64,000 bases of DNA from contig DASSKK010000010.1 of NCBI GenBank assembly GCA_035690495.1, positions 1-64,000 on the forward strand. Direction: 5' to 3'. The notes under the pieces were generated by a model. The model was not told the origin of the DNA, made no database searches, and saw only the letters and a program-made list of their open reading frames with translations. Source of the stretch: DASSKK01 sp035690495 (GTDB lineage Bacteria > Actinomycetota > Actinomycetes > Propionibacteriales > Nocardioidaceae). This document shows, one piece after another, positions 50,176 to 59,671 of the stretch. Positions within the stretch are counted from its first letter, which is position 1; every line of letters starts with the position of its first letter. The position numbers were made by a program, and so were the translations under genes.

Positions 50176-51849
50176 ATGGAGTCCTATGCGGCAGGTGAGA
50201 CCAGCCCTGCGCTGATCGAGGAGACGATCGGCGCGAACCTCGAGCGGATCGCCCGCGAGCACGGCGAGCGCGAGGCGATGGTCGAGATCGCCACCGGTAA
50301 GCGGTGGACGTACGCCGAGCTGGACCGGGACGTCGACGCGCTGGCGCGCGGCCTGATGGGCGCCGGCATCGCCAAGGGCGACCGGGTCGGCATCTGGGCG
50401 CCGAACTGTGCAGAGTGGACGCTGGTGCAGTACGCCACCGCCAAGATCGGCGCGATCCTGGTCAACATCAACCCCGCCTACCGCACCCACGAGCTCGCCT
50501 ACGCGCTCAACCAGTCCGGGACGCGGCTGCTGGTCTCGGCGACCGGGTTCAAGACCAGCGACTACCGGGCGATGGTGGAGGAGGTTTCGACAGGCTCAAC
50601 CGGCGAGGACGGCTCAACCGGCGAGGACGGCTCAACCACCATTCCGCTGGAGCGGGTCGTCTACATCGGCACCGCGGACTGGGACGCGCTGCTCGCGGAG
50701 GGCGACCAGGTCGGCGCGGACGCGCTCGTCGAGCGGACGTCCACGCTGAGCAACGAGGACCCGATCAACATCCAGTACACCTCGGGCACCACCGGCTACC
50801 CCAAGGGCGCGACGCTGTCGCACCGCAACATCCTCAACAACGGCTTCTTCACCACCGAGCTGATCGGCTTCACCGAGCAGGACCGGCTCGCGATCCCGGT
50901 CCCCTTCTACCACTGCTTCGGCATGGTGATGGGCAACCTCGGCTGCACCAGCCACGGCGCGACGATGGTGATCCCCGCACCCGGCTTCGACCCCCAGATC
51001 ACGCTGCAGACCATCCAGGACGAGAGGTGCACGGGGGTGTACGGCGTGCCCACCATGTTCATCGCGATGCAGACCTCTGCGGACTTCCCCTCCTACGACC
51101 TCTCGTCGCTGCGCACCGGGATCATGGCCGGCTCGCCGTGCCCGGTCGAGGTGATGAAGCGCTGCGTGAACGACATGCACATGACCGAGGTGGCGATCGC
51201 CTACGGGATGACCGAGACGTCGCCGGTGTCCGCCCAGACCCGCACCGACGACGACCTGGACCGCCGTACCTCCACGATCGGCCGGGTGCACCCGCACGTG
51301 GAGATCAAGATCATCGACCCCGCCACCGGAGACACGCTCGAGCGCGGCGAGCCGGGCGAGTTCTGCACGCGTGGCTATTCGGTGATGATCGGCTACTGGG
51401 GCGATCCCGACCAGACCGCGCAGTCCATCGACGACGACGGCTGGATGCACACCGGCGACCTGGCCACGATGCGTGAGGACGGCTACGCGAACGTCGTCGG
51501 CCGGATCAAGGACATGGTGATCCGCGGCGGCGAGAACGTGTACCCCCGCGAGATCGAGGAGTTCCTCTACACCCACCCCGACATCGAGGACGTGCAGGTG
51601 ATCGGTGTCCCCGACGAGAGGTACGGCGAAGAGCTGTGTGCCTGGGTCAAGATGAGGGCGGGGGCCACCCCGCTCGACTCCGAGGCGGTGCGCGAGTTCT
51701 GCGCCGGGAAGCTCGCCCACTTCAAGATCCCGAGGTACGTGATGGTGGTCGACGAGTTCCCGATGACCGTGACTGGCAAGATCAGGAAGGTACAGATGCG
51801 CGAGGTGGCCGCCGAGAGGCTGGGCCTCGCCGCCGTCGACACCGCCTGA
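50176..51849 (+). CDS. Acyl-CoA synthetase (AMP-forming)
   Basis: A 557-residue fatty-acyl-CoA ligase of the FadD/AMP-binding class. The P-loop signature is YTSGTTGYPKGATLSH, the A5 motif AYGMTETSPVS, the hinge GRIKDMVIRGGENVYPREIEE (in two pieces, about 440-460), and the catalytic Lys in MTVTGKIRK. Between MVEEV and LERVVYIG it carries STGSTGEDGSTGEDGSTT, encoded by an 18-bp tandem repeat with a copy of the TTTCGACAGGCTCAACC element. Start ATG 50176, N7 after TAGGGT. Substrate chain length cannot be told. Confidence 0.92.
   Translation: MESYAAGETSPALIEETIGANLERIAREHGEREAMVEIATGKRWTYAELDRDVDALARGLMGAGIAKGDRVGIWAPNCAEWTLVQYATAKIGAILVNINPAYRTHELAYALNQSGTRLLVSATGFKTSDYRAMVEEVSTGSTGEDGSTGEDGSTTIPLERVVYIGTADWDALLAEGDQVGADALVERTSTLSNEDPINIQYTSGTTGYPKGATLSHRNILNNGFFTTELIGFTEQDRLAIPVPFYHCFGMVMGNLGCTSHGATMVIPAPGFDPQITLQTIQDERCTGVYGVPTMFIAMQTSADFPSYDLSSLRTGIMAGSPCPVEVMKRCVNDMHMTEVAIAYGMTETSPVSAQTRTDDDLDRRTSTIGRVHPHVEIKIIDPATGDTLERGEPGEFCTRGYSVMIGYWGDPDQTAQSIDDDGWMHTGDLATMREDGYANVVGRIKDMVIRGGENVYPREIEEFLYTHPDIEDVQVIGVPDERYGEELCAWVKMRAGATPLDSEAVREFCAGKLAHFKIPRYVMVVDEFPMTVTGKIRKVQMREVAAERLGLAAVDTA
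50583..50637 (+). repeat. Coding repeat block in acyl-CoA ligase gene
   Basis: One copy of GGTTTCGACAGGCTCAACC followed by two 18-bp tandem units GGCTCAACCGGCGAGGAC and a third GGCTCAACC. In frame; encodes STGSTGEDGSTGEDGSTT. Confidence 0.75.
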
Positions 51850-51868
51850 CGAAAGGAACCGATCTCGG

Positions 51869-53533
51869 ATGACCGACACCGCGCAGACGCTGGACCAGCT
51901 CGCCGAGGAGTACTACTCCGCCTGGCTGGCCGTCTCGCCGACCGAGGCCCACCTGCTCGGCGAGTACCAGTACGCCGGAGGGTTCGAGCAGGCCACGCGC
52001 GCCGAGGAGGACCGCCGGGTCGCCGAGCTCCGCGAGTTCGCCCGGCGCGCCCAGGCGCTTCCGGAGGAGGGGCTCTCCGAGCAGCAGCGGATCACGCGGG
52101 CGGTGATCGTCGACCATGCCACGAGCACGGCCGACCTCGCCGAGTCCCGATTGCCGGAGATCTCGGCCGACCCCATCTTCGGTGAGCAGACCGCGATGCC
52201 GCTGGTCGTCGGCATGCTCTCGCTTCCCGACGCCGAGGTCGCCGAGGCGATGGTGAGGACGTTCCACGGCTTGGGCCGCTACTTCGGCGACCTCGCCGAG
52301 CGGCTGCGCGAGGGCGCCGAGCGGGGCAGGTTCCCGGCGAGGTTCGCGGTGGAGGCCACCATCGAGCAGATCGAGGAGTCGCTGGGCCGTCCGGCCGGCG
52401 AGGACCCGCTGCTGAACACCCAGGAGCCGCCGGAGGGTGTGGACGTCGCCGGCTGGCGCGGCGCGCTGCAGGACGCGATCGAGAAGTCCGTGCGGCCGGG
52501 GCTGGAGACCTACCGCGACGCGCTGCGCGACGTCGCGCTGCCGAACGCCCGCCCGGACGACAAGGTCGGTCTGTGCTGGCTGCCCGGCGGCGATGACGCC
52601 TACACCAAGGCGCTGCGCTACTTCACCACCACCGACAAGACCGCGCAGGAGATCCACGACATCGGCCTGGCCCAGATCGACAAGCTGGCCGAGGAGTACC
52701 GCGGCCTGGGGCCGGAGGTGGTCGGCACCGACGACCTGTCGGAGATCTTCGACGCGATGCGCAGCGACCCGAAGCTGCACTTCGAGCACGCCGACCAGCT
52801 CGTCGAGGCATCCGAGGTCGCCATGCAGCGTGCCTGGGAGGCCATCCCGAACTGGTTCGAGGTGCTGCCGAAGGCGAAGTGTGCGGTGCAGTCCACGCTC
52901 ACCGGCGCCAAGGCGTTCTACTTCCCGCCGGCCACCGACGGCCGGCGCGGCGGCACGTTCTTCGTCAACGTCAAGGACGTGACGGCGTGGGGCGTCTTCG
53001 AGCTGGAGTCGCTCGCGTTCCACGAGGGCATCCCCGGGCACCACCTGCAGCTGGCCATCGCCAGCGAGCTCGAGTCGGTGCCGGAGTTCCGCAAGCACCT
53101 GCACAACTCGGCGTACGCCGAGGGCTGGGGCCTCTACAGCGAGCGGCTGGCCGACGAGATGGGCCTCTACTCGGCCGCCGTCGACCGGATGGGGATGTAC
53201 TCCGCGGACTCGATGCGGGCCTGCCGTCTGGTCGTCGACACCGGCATGCACGCGCTCGGCTGGAGCAGGCAGCAGGCCGTGGACTACATGGTGGCGAACT
53301 CGCCGATGACCGAGGCGATCTGCCGTCCGGAGGTGGACCGATACGTCGTCTCGCCGGGACAGGCGTGCTCCTACATGGTCGGCCGGCTGGAGATCCAGCG
53401 GATGCGCCGGGAGGCCGAGCAGCGGCAGGGAGACACGTTCGACGTCAAGAAGTTCCACTCGGCCGTGCTCGACTCCGGCTCGCTGCCGCTCGGCATCCTC
53501 GAGGAGGTCGTGACAGCGCGGCTGGGTCAGTAG
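51869..53533 (+). CDS. DUF885 family protein (putative metallopeptidase-like)
   Basis: A 554-residue protein of the DUF885 family. The most conserved stretch, FHEGIPGHHLQLA (about residues 384-396), resembles a HExxH-type zinc site, and AYAEGWGLYSERLADEMG follows; function is not established, though peptidase-like activity is often assumed. No signal peptide is visible. The last seven bases overlap the subtilase gene on the opposite strand. GAAAGGA lies upstream of ATG 51869. Confidence 0.85.
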   Translation: MTDTAQTLDQLAEEYYSAWLAVSPTEAHLLGEYQYAGGFEQATRAEEDRRVAELREFARRAQALPEEGLSEQQRITRAVIVDHATSTADLAESRLPEISADPIFGEQTAMPLVVGMLSLPDAEVAEAMVRTFHGLGRYFGDLAERLREGAERGRFPARFAVEATIEQIEESLGRPAGEDPLLNTQEPPEGVDVAGWRGALQDAIEKSVRPGLETYRDALRDVALPNARPDDKVGLCWLPGGDDAYTKALRYFTTTDKTAQEIHDIGLAQIDKLAEEYRGLGPEVVGTDDLSEIFDAMRSDPKLHFEHADQLVEASEVAMQRAWEAIPNWFEVLPKAKCAVQSTLTGAKAFYFPPATDGRRGGTFFVNVKDVTAWGVFELESLAFHEGIPGHHLQLAIASELESVPEFRKHLHNSAYAEGWGLYSERLADEMGLYSAAVDRMGMYSADSMRACRLVVDTGMHALGWSRQQAVDYMVANSPMTEAICRPEVDRYVVSPGQACSYMVGRLEIQRMRREAEQRQGDTFDVKKFHSAVLDSGSLPLGILEEVVTARLGQ

Positions 53534-56493
53534 ATCTCGAGCAGGGTGTGCCGCGAGGAGTCGCCGTACCTGATCTCGCCGAGCCACCGCTGGGTGGGGT
53601 CCAGACCCTGCCAGGAGACCGTGTAGTCGAAGCTGCCGCCCGGCACGTCGCCGACCGTGTCGGGGGTCAGGTCGAGGCTGGTGCCGCCCTGGTCGGCGAG
53701 CACCCACGTGTAGAGCTGGGCGGTCGTGGTGGAGTGGTTGCCGGCACTCTGCGCGTGCACGTACAGCGTGTAGCGGCCGGGCTCGGGCGCGGCGACCGTG
53801 AGGGTGGCGCTCGAGCCCGTGCTCGTGTCGGCGGCAACCGGCCGGCCGCCCCGGTAGAGGTAGGCGTCCAGGTCGTCGCCGACGTTGTGGCTGCTCAGCT
53901 CGACGCGCACCAGGTCGCTGCCGGTCGGGACTTGCACTGACGTCTCGAACGTGTCCGCGTCGGACGTCGGGTTGCTCGGGTCGAAGGCGCCCGGCACAAG
54001 GGACAGGCCGGTCGGGTTGGCCGGCACCATCCCGGTGCTGGTCAGGTCCACAGGAACCCCGTTGCCGGAGCGGCCCTCCACGGTGAGCGTCCCCGACATG
54101 CCGAGGGAGCGCATCAGTGAGGGTGCCCGCACCTGCGCCGCGCCCACCGCGACCGGCACCCGCACCTGGTGGCTGAGCCCGGTCCAGGTCAGCCAGCCCT
54201 TGGTGTAGTGGTCGGCGGGGGTGTTGGGCGTCGCGGTGAGCCGGATCCGCACCCGGTGGGTCTCGCCGGGCGCCAGGGTGAGCGTGCGTGGCCGGACCTG
54301 TACGTCGACCCCGTCCAGACCACTGGTGGTGACGGTGTAGGTCTCGGTCGTGGCGGCGACGTTGGTGACCCGGCGGACGACGGTCGTCGTGCCGAGCAGG
54401 CCGGAGACCGTCACGGACGGCAGATTGAGCTGGCGGGCACGGGTCGCGCCGGTCAGGAAGTCGCGCCACGCGGCCGGCCCACTGTCGAACACCAGGCCCG
54501 GGTCGAGGAACCGGGTCGGGTCGACATGCCCCGCGCCCTCGGCGAACGGCCCGGCGTTCGCCTCCAGGTCGAAGGCGGTGGTCATCATCGCCGACTTGAT
54601 CTCCGCAGAGGACCAGTCGGGGTGCAACCCCGCCACGAACGCGGCCAGCCCTGCGATGTGGGCCGCACTCGTCGACGTACCTGACGCCAGGTCCCACAGC
54701 CGCTCGGAGTCCGCGGCCGGGGAGACCGCGCCGAGCACGCTCACGCCGGGCGCGGTCAGGTCCGGCTTCAGCACGCTGCCTCGGCCCGTGCTCGCCGCGC
54801 CGTCGCCGCCGCGTGCGGAGAAGTCCGCGATCGTCGGGACCTGCTGCGGTGCGCTTCCGGTCGGGTCCAGCGAGGCGGTGGCGTCGTCAGGGTGCGCCGC
54901 AAGGTATGCCTTCACCGCGGCGCCGGCGGTCGCGTCGAGGTGCACGGTGGGAACGGCGTGCACGTCGGCGTTCGTGCTGTCCGGCGTGGTGTTGACCAGG
55001 ACCATTCCGGCACCGCCCGCGCGGGCCACCGCCGTGGACTTGTCGACGCGGGCAACGACGCCGCGGTCGCAGACCACGATCTGTCCCTGTGCCTGCTCGG
55101 CGTCGAGCGCCCCGATCTCGCACACTCGTGCCTGCTCGACGGAGTGTCCCGGTGCCGGCACCGCCGAGCCGAGCACCAGGCCGGTGCTGGGGACGGTCTG
55201 GTCGGAGACCATCGCGCCGACGTACTGACTGCCGTCGCCGAGCCGCAGCGCGCCCTGGTAGCGGTGGAACGTGCTCGCGCCGACCGTGGTCACCCAGGGG
55301 GCCAGGTGCTCGACGGTCCCGGGCTCGGGGCCGCCGTTGCCCGCGGCCGTCGACACGAACACCCCGGCTGCGGCGGCATTGAGGAAGGCGCGCGCGATCG
55401 TGTCGGTCGGGTTCTGCGACCCGCTCACCGAGAGGTTGAGCACGTCGACGCCGTCGCGGACGGCACGGTCGATCGCCGCGGCGACGTCGGCGGTGGTGCA
55501 GCCGTCCCCGTCCGGGTCCGGCGCGGTCCAGCAGGCCTTGTAGACCGCGATCCGCGCGGCCGGCGCCATCCCGGAGATGCTGCCGAACCGCTGGCCGTCG
55601 ATCCGCACGCCGGTGCCGAAGTCGCCGGCCGCCACCGACGCCACGTGGGTGCCGTGGCCGATGCCGTCGCGCGGGGAGAGGTAGTCGGAGCTGGCGATCC
55701 TGCCGGCGCCGAAGCCCTTCACGAAGTAGCGGGCGGAGACGATCTTGTGCGTGCAGTCGCGGGTGGTCCACTGCTGCCCGGTGTCGCACTTGCCGTGGAA
55801 GCCGGGCAGGTCGGGAGTGCGGCCGGACGGGCCGAGCGGGTTCCCGGCGAAGCTGGGGTTTTCCGGCCAGATGCCGGTGTCGACGACCCCGACCACGACG
55901 CCTCGCCCGGCATGGTGCGGGCCTCCGTGGCGTGCCCAGACCCCGGTGGGTCCGGACAGGCCGAGGAACGCGCTGGAGTCCCGGCCGGCGCCTACCACCG
56001 GCGAGAGCGGGCGCATCCGCGCGGCGGCGACGTGCTGCTTGACGCTGCGCTCGACGAGGTCGACCCCCGGCATGCTCCTCAGCTGCTTCACCTGCGCGCT
56101 GTCGAGCCGTGCTGCGAAACCGTCGAGGGCGGTCGTCATCCGGTAGAGCACGTGCGGGTCGCCGACCCGGTCGAGGACGTTGTCCTGCCGGTCGCGCAGG
56201 AACCGGGAGTACTTGTGCACCCGGGCGCGGGTGCGGTCGAAGCGGTCTCCCGGCTTGGGCCGGGTGGCCTTGTACCCGGGTCGGCCGCCGTCGTACGACG
56301 CACTCGGCGCGGGGCCGAGCGTCACGACGTACACCCCGCTGGCGACCGCCTTGACGGGGTCGATGCCAGCGGCGCCGGCACCCGACATGTCGGCGGACGC
56401 GGAAGGGGCGAGGCCGAGGGCGGCGAGAAGAGCTCCGGCGACGAGAGCTATGGGGGCAGCACACGTCCGCACACGCTTTGTTCGCGAGCTCAA
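53527..56493 (-). CDS. Secreted subtilisin-like serine peptidase
   Basis: A 988-residue S8 peptidase. Signal peptide at 1-35 (PIALVAGALLAALGLAPSAS), an I9-type propeptide (about 45-155) and the catalytic domain with Asp205 (VVDTGIWPE), His280 (GHGTHVAS) and Ser607 (ASGTSTSAAH). A PA domain is inserted (about 400-530), and fibronectin-like and pre-peptidase C-type beta domains close it. Start TTG 56493 is supported by AGGAAGG seven bases upstream. The enzyme should degrade extracellular proteins. Confidence 0.93.
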   Translation of the reverse strand: MSSRTKRVRTCAAPIALVAGALLAALGLAPSASADMSGAGAAGIDPVKAVASGVYVVTLGPAPSASYDGGRPGYKATRPKPGDRFDRTRARVHKYSRFLRDRQDNVLDRVGDPHVLYRMTTALDGFAARLDSAQVKQLRSMPGVDLVERSVKQHVAAARMRPLSPVVGAGRDSSAFLGLSGPTGVWARHGGPHHAGRGVVVGVVDTGIWPENPSFAGNPLGPSGRTPDLPGFHGKCDTGQQWTTRDCTHKIVSARYFVKGFGAGRIASSDYLSPRDGIGHGTHVASVAAGDFGTGVRIDGQRFGSISGMAPAARIAVYKACWTAPDPDGDGCTTADVAAAIDRAVRDGVDVLNLSVSGSQNPTDTIARAFLNAAAAGVFVSTAAGNGGPEPGTVEHLAPWVTTVGASTFHRYQGALRLGDGSQYVGAMVSDQTVPSTGLVLGSAVPAPGHSVEQARVCEIGALDAEQAQGQIVVCDRGVVARVDKSTAVARAGGAGMVLVNTTPDSTNADVHAVPTVHLDATAGAAVKAYLAAHPDDATASLDPTGSAPQQVPTIADFSARGGDGAASTGRGSVLKPDLTAPGVSVLGAVSPAADSERLWDLASGTSTSAAHIAGLAAFVAGLHPDWSSAEIKSAMMTTAFDLEANAGPFAEGAGHVDPTRFLDPGLVFDSGPAAWRDFLTGATRARQLNLPSVTVSGLLGTTTVVRRVTNVAATTETYTVTTSGLDGVDVQVRPRTLTLAPGETHRVRIRLTATPNTPADHYTKGWLTWTGLSHQVRVPVAVGAAQVRAPSLMRSLGMSGTLTVEGRSGNGVPVDLTSTGMVPANPTGLSLVPGAFDPSNPTSDADTFETSVQVPTGSDLVRVELSSHNVGDDLDAYLYRGGRPVAADTSTGSSATLTVAAPEPGRYTLYVHAQSAGNHSTTTAQLYTWVLADQGGTSLDLTPDTVGDVPGGSFDYTVSWQGLDPTQRWLGEIRYGDSSRHTLLEIY

Positions 56494-56609
56494 GTAGCTG
56501 CCTTCCTGGTCTGCGACTCGTGGTCTTGGAGCGCCCAGAATCCCCCCGGGTCAGCCGCCATCGTCTCGCAGCGGGCCGCAGACCTCAACCGGTTCGCCAC
56601 ATCCGTCAC

Positions 56610-56615
56610 TACGAT
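56610..56615 (+). promoter_or_regulatory. -10 box TACGAT, leaderless larE
   Basis: TACGAT-N6-ATG (56622) in the gap between the divergent subtilase and larE genes. Confidence 0.6.
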
Positions 56616-56621
56616 GACGTT

Positions 56622-57479
56622 ATGGGCGTTGAGCTGGACGAGGTGCTCGCCGAGCGTCTCGCGCGACTGCAGGCCGACCTCTCGGCGCGCGGGTCGGTGC
56701 TGGTCGCGTTCAGCGGGGGAGCCGACAGCGCGTTCCTGCTCGCCGCGGCGGTGCGCGCCCTGGGAGCCGACCACGTGGCGGCGGGCACCGCCCGGTCCGC
56801 CTCCCTGCCTCGTGCCGAACGGGGCCCGGCTGAGGAGTTCGCCCGCGGCCTCGGGGTGCGCCTGCTCACCCCGCACACCGAGGAGATGCGGCGCGAGGGC
56901 TACCGCGCCAACGACGGCAACCGCTGCTACTTCTGCAAGGCCGAGCTGCTCGACGTGCTCGGCCCGTTGGCCGAGCGCCACGGGCTGGCGTACGTCGCCA
57001 CCGGCACCAACGCCGACGACGCGCTCGCGGGCTTCCGACCGGGGATCCGGGCGGCCGCCGAGCGCGGCGCCATCACCCCGCTGCTCGACGCCGGGCTGAC
57101 CAAGCAGCAGGTCCGGGCCGCCTCGCGCGCATGGGGGCTGTCCACCTGGGACAAGCCGGCCGCAGCCTGCCTGTCCTCGCGTGTGGCCTATGGCATCGCG
57201 GTCAGCCCGTTCCGGCTGGTCCGCATCGAGCGCGCCGAGACGGCCGTGCGTGCGGCGCTCGCGGCCGCGGGGATCCCCGTGCGCAACCTGCGGGTGCGCG
57301 ACCTCGGCGAGTCCGCGCGCATCGAGGTGGACCAGGACGCCGTGCCGGCTGCCCTCCGCGAGCCCTCCGTGGTGGCAGCCGCCCTCGACGCCGGTTTCCC
57401 GGCGGCTGCGGTCGACCCCCGTGGATTCCGGTCTGGCTCGATGAACGAGCTGCTCGCCGAACCGGCCCGTTTCCGCTGA
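56622..57479 (+). CDS. larE: LarE-like ATP-dependent sacrificial sulfur transferase
   Basis: A 285-residue PP-loop ATPase (SGGADSAFLL, about residues 26-35). LarE adds sulfur, taken from its own cysteine, to pyridinium dicarboxylate in nickel-pincer cofactor synthesis for lactate racemase; the sacrificial Cys is probably in AAACLSSR. No larA, larB or larC is visible in this window, so the cofactor role is inferred from homology. ATG 56622 is chosen over upstream frames. Confidence 0.85.
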   Translation: MGVELDEVLAERLARLQADLSARGSVLVAFSGGADSAFLLAAAVRALGADHVAAGTARSASLPRAERGPAEEFARGLGVRLLTPHTEEMRREGYRANDGNRCYFCKAELLDVLGPLAERHGLAYVATGTNADDALAGFRPGIRAAAERGAITPLLDAGLTKQQVRAASRAWGLSTWDKPAAACLSSRVAYGIAVSPFRLVRIERAETAVRAALAAAGIPVRNLRVRDLGESARIEVDQDAVPAALREPSVVAAALDAGFPAAAVDPRGFRSGSMNELLAEPARFR

Positions 57480-57495
57480 GCCATGAGCGCCGTAG

Positions 57496-57879
57496 CTACA
57501 GCTCGAGCTCGTCGGCGAGGGCGCGCAGCAGCTTCGCGGTAGGCCGAGCCGTCTTCGGGTCCGGATGACGCCCGGCCCGGTAGCCCTTCTCGATCCTCTC
57601 CAGCAGCCGGTAGAGGTCCTCGACGATGTTGACCATCTCGGCCGGCTTCTTGCGCATCGCCTTGGAGACCGACTGCGCCGGTTCCAGCAGCCGAAGCTGG
57701 AGTGCCTGGTCGCCTCGACGCCCCTGCACGATGCCGAACTCGACCCTGGTGCCGGACTTCAGCGCGGTGACACCTGCGGGCAGCACGTCGGAGCGGACGT
57801 AGACGTCGCCGCCCTCGTCCTTGGACAGGAAGCCGAAGCCCTTCTCGGCGTCGTACCACTTGACCTTGCCAGTCGGCAC
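57496..57879 (-). CDS. Cold-shock domain protein with C-terminal extension
   Basis: A 127-residue protein. Residues 1-65 are a CspA-like nucleic-acid-binding domain (TGKVKWYDAEKGFGFL, RNP1 and DVYVRSDVL, RNP2-like). The C-terminal half (about 70-127) is helical and basic; many actinobacterial cold-shock proteins have such a tail. GTG 57879 has AGAGG seven bases upstream and fits the family start VPTGKVKW; the longer frame to 57945 lacks support. It likely acts as an RNA chaperone. Confidence 0.9.
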   Translation of the reverse strand: MPTGKVKWYDAEKGFGFLSKDEGGDVYVRSDVLPAGVTALKSGTRVEFGIVQGRRGDQALQLRLLEPAQSVSKAMRKKPAEMVNIVEDLYRLLERIEKGYRAGRHPDPKTARPTAKLLRALADELEL

Positions 57880-58001
57880 CAGGAGACCTCTTCGATGGAA
57901 CATGCGCGCATGCGCGCCGGGTGGAGGCACCAGCCTACGGCGCACCCCGGCGGCATCGCTAACGAGAAGTCGGACGACCTCTCACGAGAGCGGGGCGACC
58001 G

Positions 58002-58072
58002 GGTTACCGACGGGTACGCGGTGGATTCCGTGCACCAGGTGAGTGCGATCAACCGCGTACCGGCCGGTAACC
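58002..58072 (+). repeat. 71-bp palindromic element, copy 2
   Basis: Arms at 58002-58026 and 58048-58072, 25 bp each, with terminal GGTTACC/GGTAACC and a 21-base loop. The plus strand aligns with the minus strand of copy 1 without gaps. It begins 16 bases after the stop of the MFS gene (58089). Confidence 0.85.
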
Positions 58073-58088
58073 GGCCCGGGGGGTCTTT

Positions 58089-59576
58089 TCACGATGGCTC
58101 TTCGCGGCGGCGGACCCCCAGCACCGTCCACACCGTGAACGCCAGCAGCACCGCGGCCGCCACCCCCAGTCCGATGTGCGGGACCAGCGGCAGCGCGATG
58201 CCGATGAAGCCGCCGGCCACCCACGACATCTGCAGCAACGTCTCGGAGCGCGCGAACGCGGTGGCGCGACTCTGCTCGGACACCTCTCTTTGGATCATCG
58301 AATCCAGGCACAGCTTGCCGAACGACTGCGTGAAGCCGGCGACGAGTCCGAGCAGCACAGCGGTGGGCAGGGTGTAGACGATCGCGACGAACACCGTGAC
58401 CGCCGCGTCGACCAGCAACGTGACGACCACGGTCGCCTCGGGCTTGACGTTGCGCAGCACGTTGCCCAGCCCGATGCCGATCGCGCTGCCCAGGCCGGCC
58501 GACCCGACGACCAGGGCCAGGAGCAGCGCCGGATTCTGCGCGAACCGCGGGAAGGGCTGGTCGCGCAGCAGGAACGCCATGAAGATCGTCAAGAACCCCG
58601 ACATCAGCCGCAGTCCCGAGTTCGCCCGCAGCCCGATCACCACGTGGTGCGGCAACCGGAGCCGGCGCCGTCGCGTCCCGTCGGCTCCGGGGAGTGCGGG
58701 AGGCGCCTCGCCGGTGGCGCTGTCCACGCGTGACGGCAGCAGGATCGCCACGATCGTGCCGCCGATGAAGACCAGGAAGGCGTAGCGCAGCCCCCACTCC
58801 GGCCCGAGCTGGGAGGCACCGACCGCCAGTGGCGCGGAGATCGCCCCACCGGCCAGGCCGGACAGCGAGATCCGCGAGTTGGCCTTGACCAGGGTCAGCT
58901 GCTTCGGCAGGAGCCGGGGTACGGCGGCCGCACGCGTTACGCCGTACGCCTTGGACGCGACCAGGCAGCCCAGCGCCGCAGGGAACAGCGCGAACGACCC
59001 CCGCGTGACGGCATCGGCCAGCACCCAGCACAGGAAGGCGCGGCTGGCCATCGTCGCGCCGATGGCCCAGCGTCGGCCCTGTCCGTAACGGTCCAGGAAC
59101 GGCCCGATCAGCGGTGCCACCACCGCGAACGGCGCCATCGTCATCGCCAGGAACAGCGCGACCTGTCCGTGCGCCTGGTTGGTGGGCACTTGGAAGAACA
59201 GCGTGCCGGCCAGAGAGATCGCGATCGCCGCGTCGCCCGCGGAGTTGAACGCATGCAGCTCGATCAGCCGGAACAGGCCGCTGTCGCCGGCGCCCTCGGC
59301 GTGGGTGGCTCTGCGCGCCTGGCGCAGCGTGAATCCCGCAGCCCGGCCGGTCGCATTGCTGGCACGGCGCCCGCCCCGGAACGAGGCGATGCTGAACGCC
59401 CGGGCACCGCGCCCGGTGGCCGTGGCGGCGCGACCGACGCCGCGGGCGAAGGTTCGGGCGCGGCGGCCGCTGCTCGGCCGTGTGCCCTCGCGCGGCGGTG
59501 CGGTCCCCGGGGTCTCTCCCGCGTCGTCGGCGGGCGCGTCGTACCCGCTGTCGTCGTGCAGGGGGCGCTCCGCCAT
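58089..59576 (-). CDS. MFS transporter with long cytoplasmic N-terminus
   Basis: A 495-residue major facilitator-type protein. About 100 residues of charged, Arg/Ala-rich N-terminus precede twelve predicted helices (IELHAFNSAGDAAIAISLAGTLFF starts the first, about 107-130). LIGPFLDRYGQGRRWAIG is the MFS loop 2-3 signature. The ATG at 59576 is supported by AATAAT seven bases upstream; an ATG at 59585 overlaps that box. Substrate unknown. It is divergent to the DUF3027 gene. Confidence 0.85.
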   Translation of the reverse strand: MAERPLHDDSGYDAPADDAGETPGTAPPREGTRPSSGRRARTFARGVGRAATATGRGARAFSIASFRGGRRASNATGRAAGFTLRQARRATHAEGAGDSGLFRLIELHAFNSAGDAAIAISLAGTLFFQVPTNQAHGQVALFLAMTMAPFAVVAPLIGPFLDRYGQGRRWAIGATMASRAFLCWVLADAVTRGSFALFPAALGCLVASKAYGVTRAAAVPRLLPKQLTLVKANSRISLSGLAGGAISAPLAVGASQLGPEWGLRYAFLVFIGGTIVAILLPSRVDSATGEAPPALPGADGTRRRRLRLPHHVVIGLRANSGLRLMSGFLTIFMAFLLRDQPFPRFAQNPALLLALVVGSAGLGSAIGIGLGNVLRNVKPEATVVVTLLVDAAVTVFVAIVYTLPTAVLLGLVAGFTQSFGKLCLDSMIQREVSEQSRATAFARSETLLQMSWVAGGFIGIALPLVPHIGLGVAAAVLLAFTVWTVLGVRRREEPS

Positions 59577-59671
59577 GGGGGCCATTATTCCCGCCCGGAT
59601 CGTGCCGACCCGTCACCAACCCCGGGCGCCTGGCCACCGAGCGGCCCGGTCACTCTGCAACAATCGTTCCC

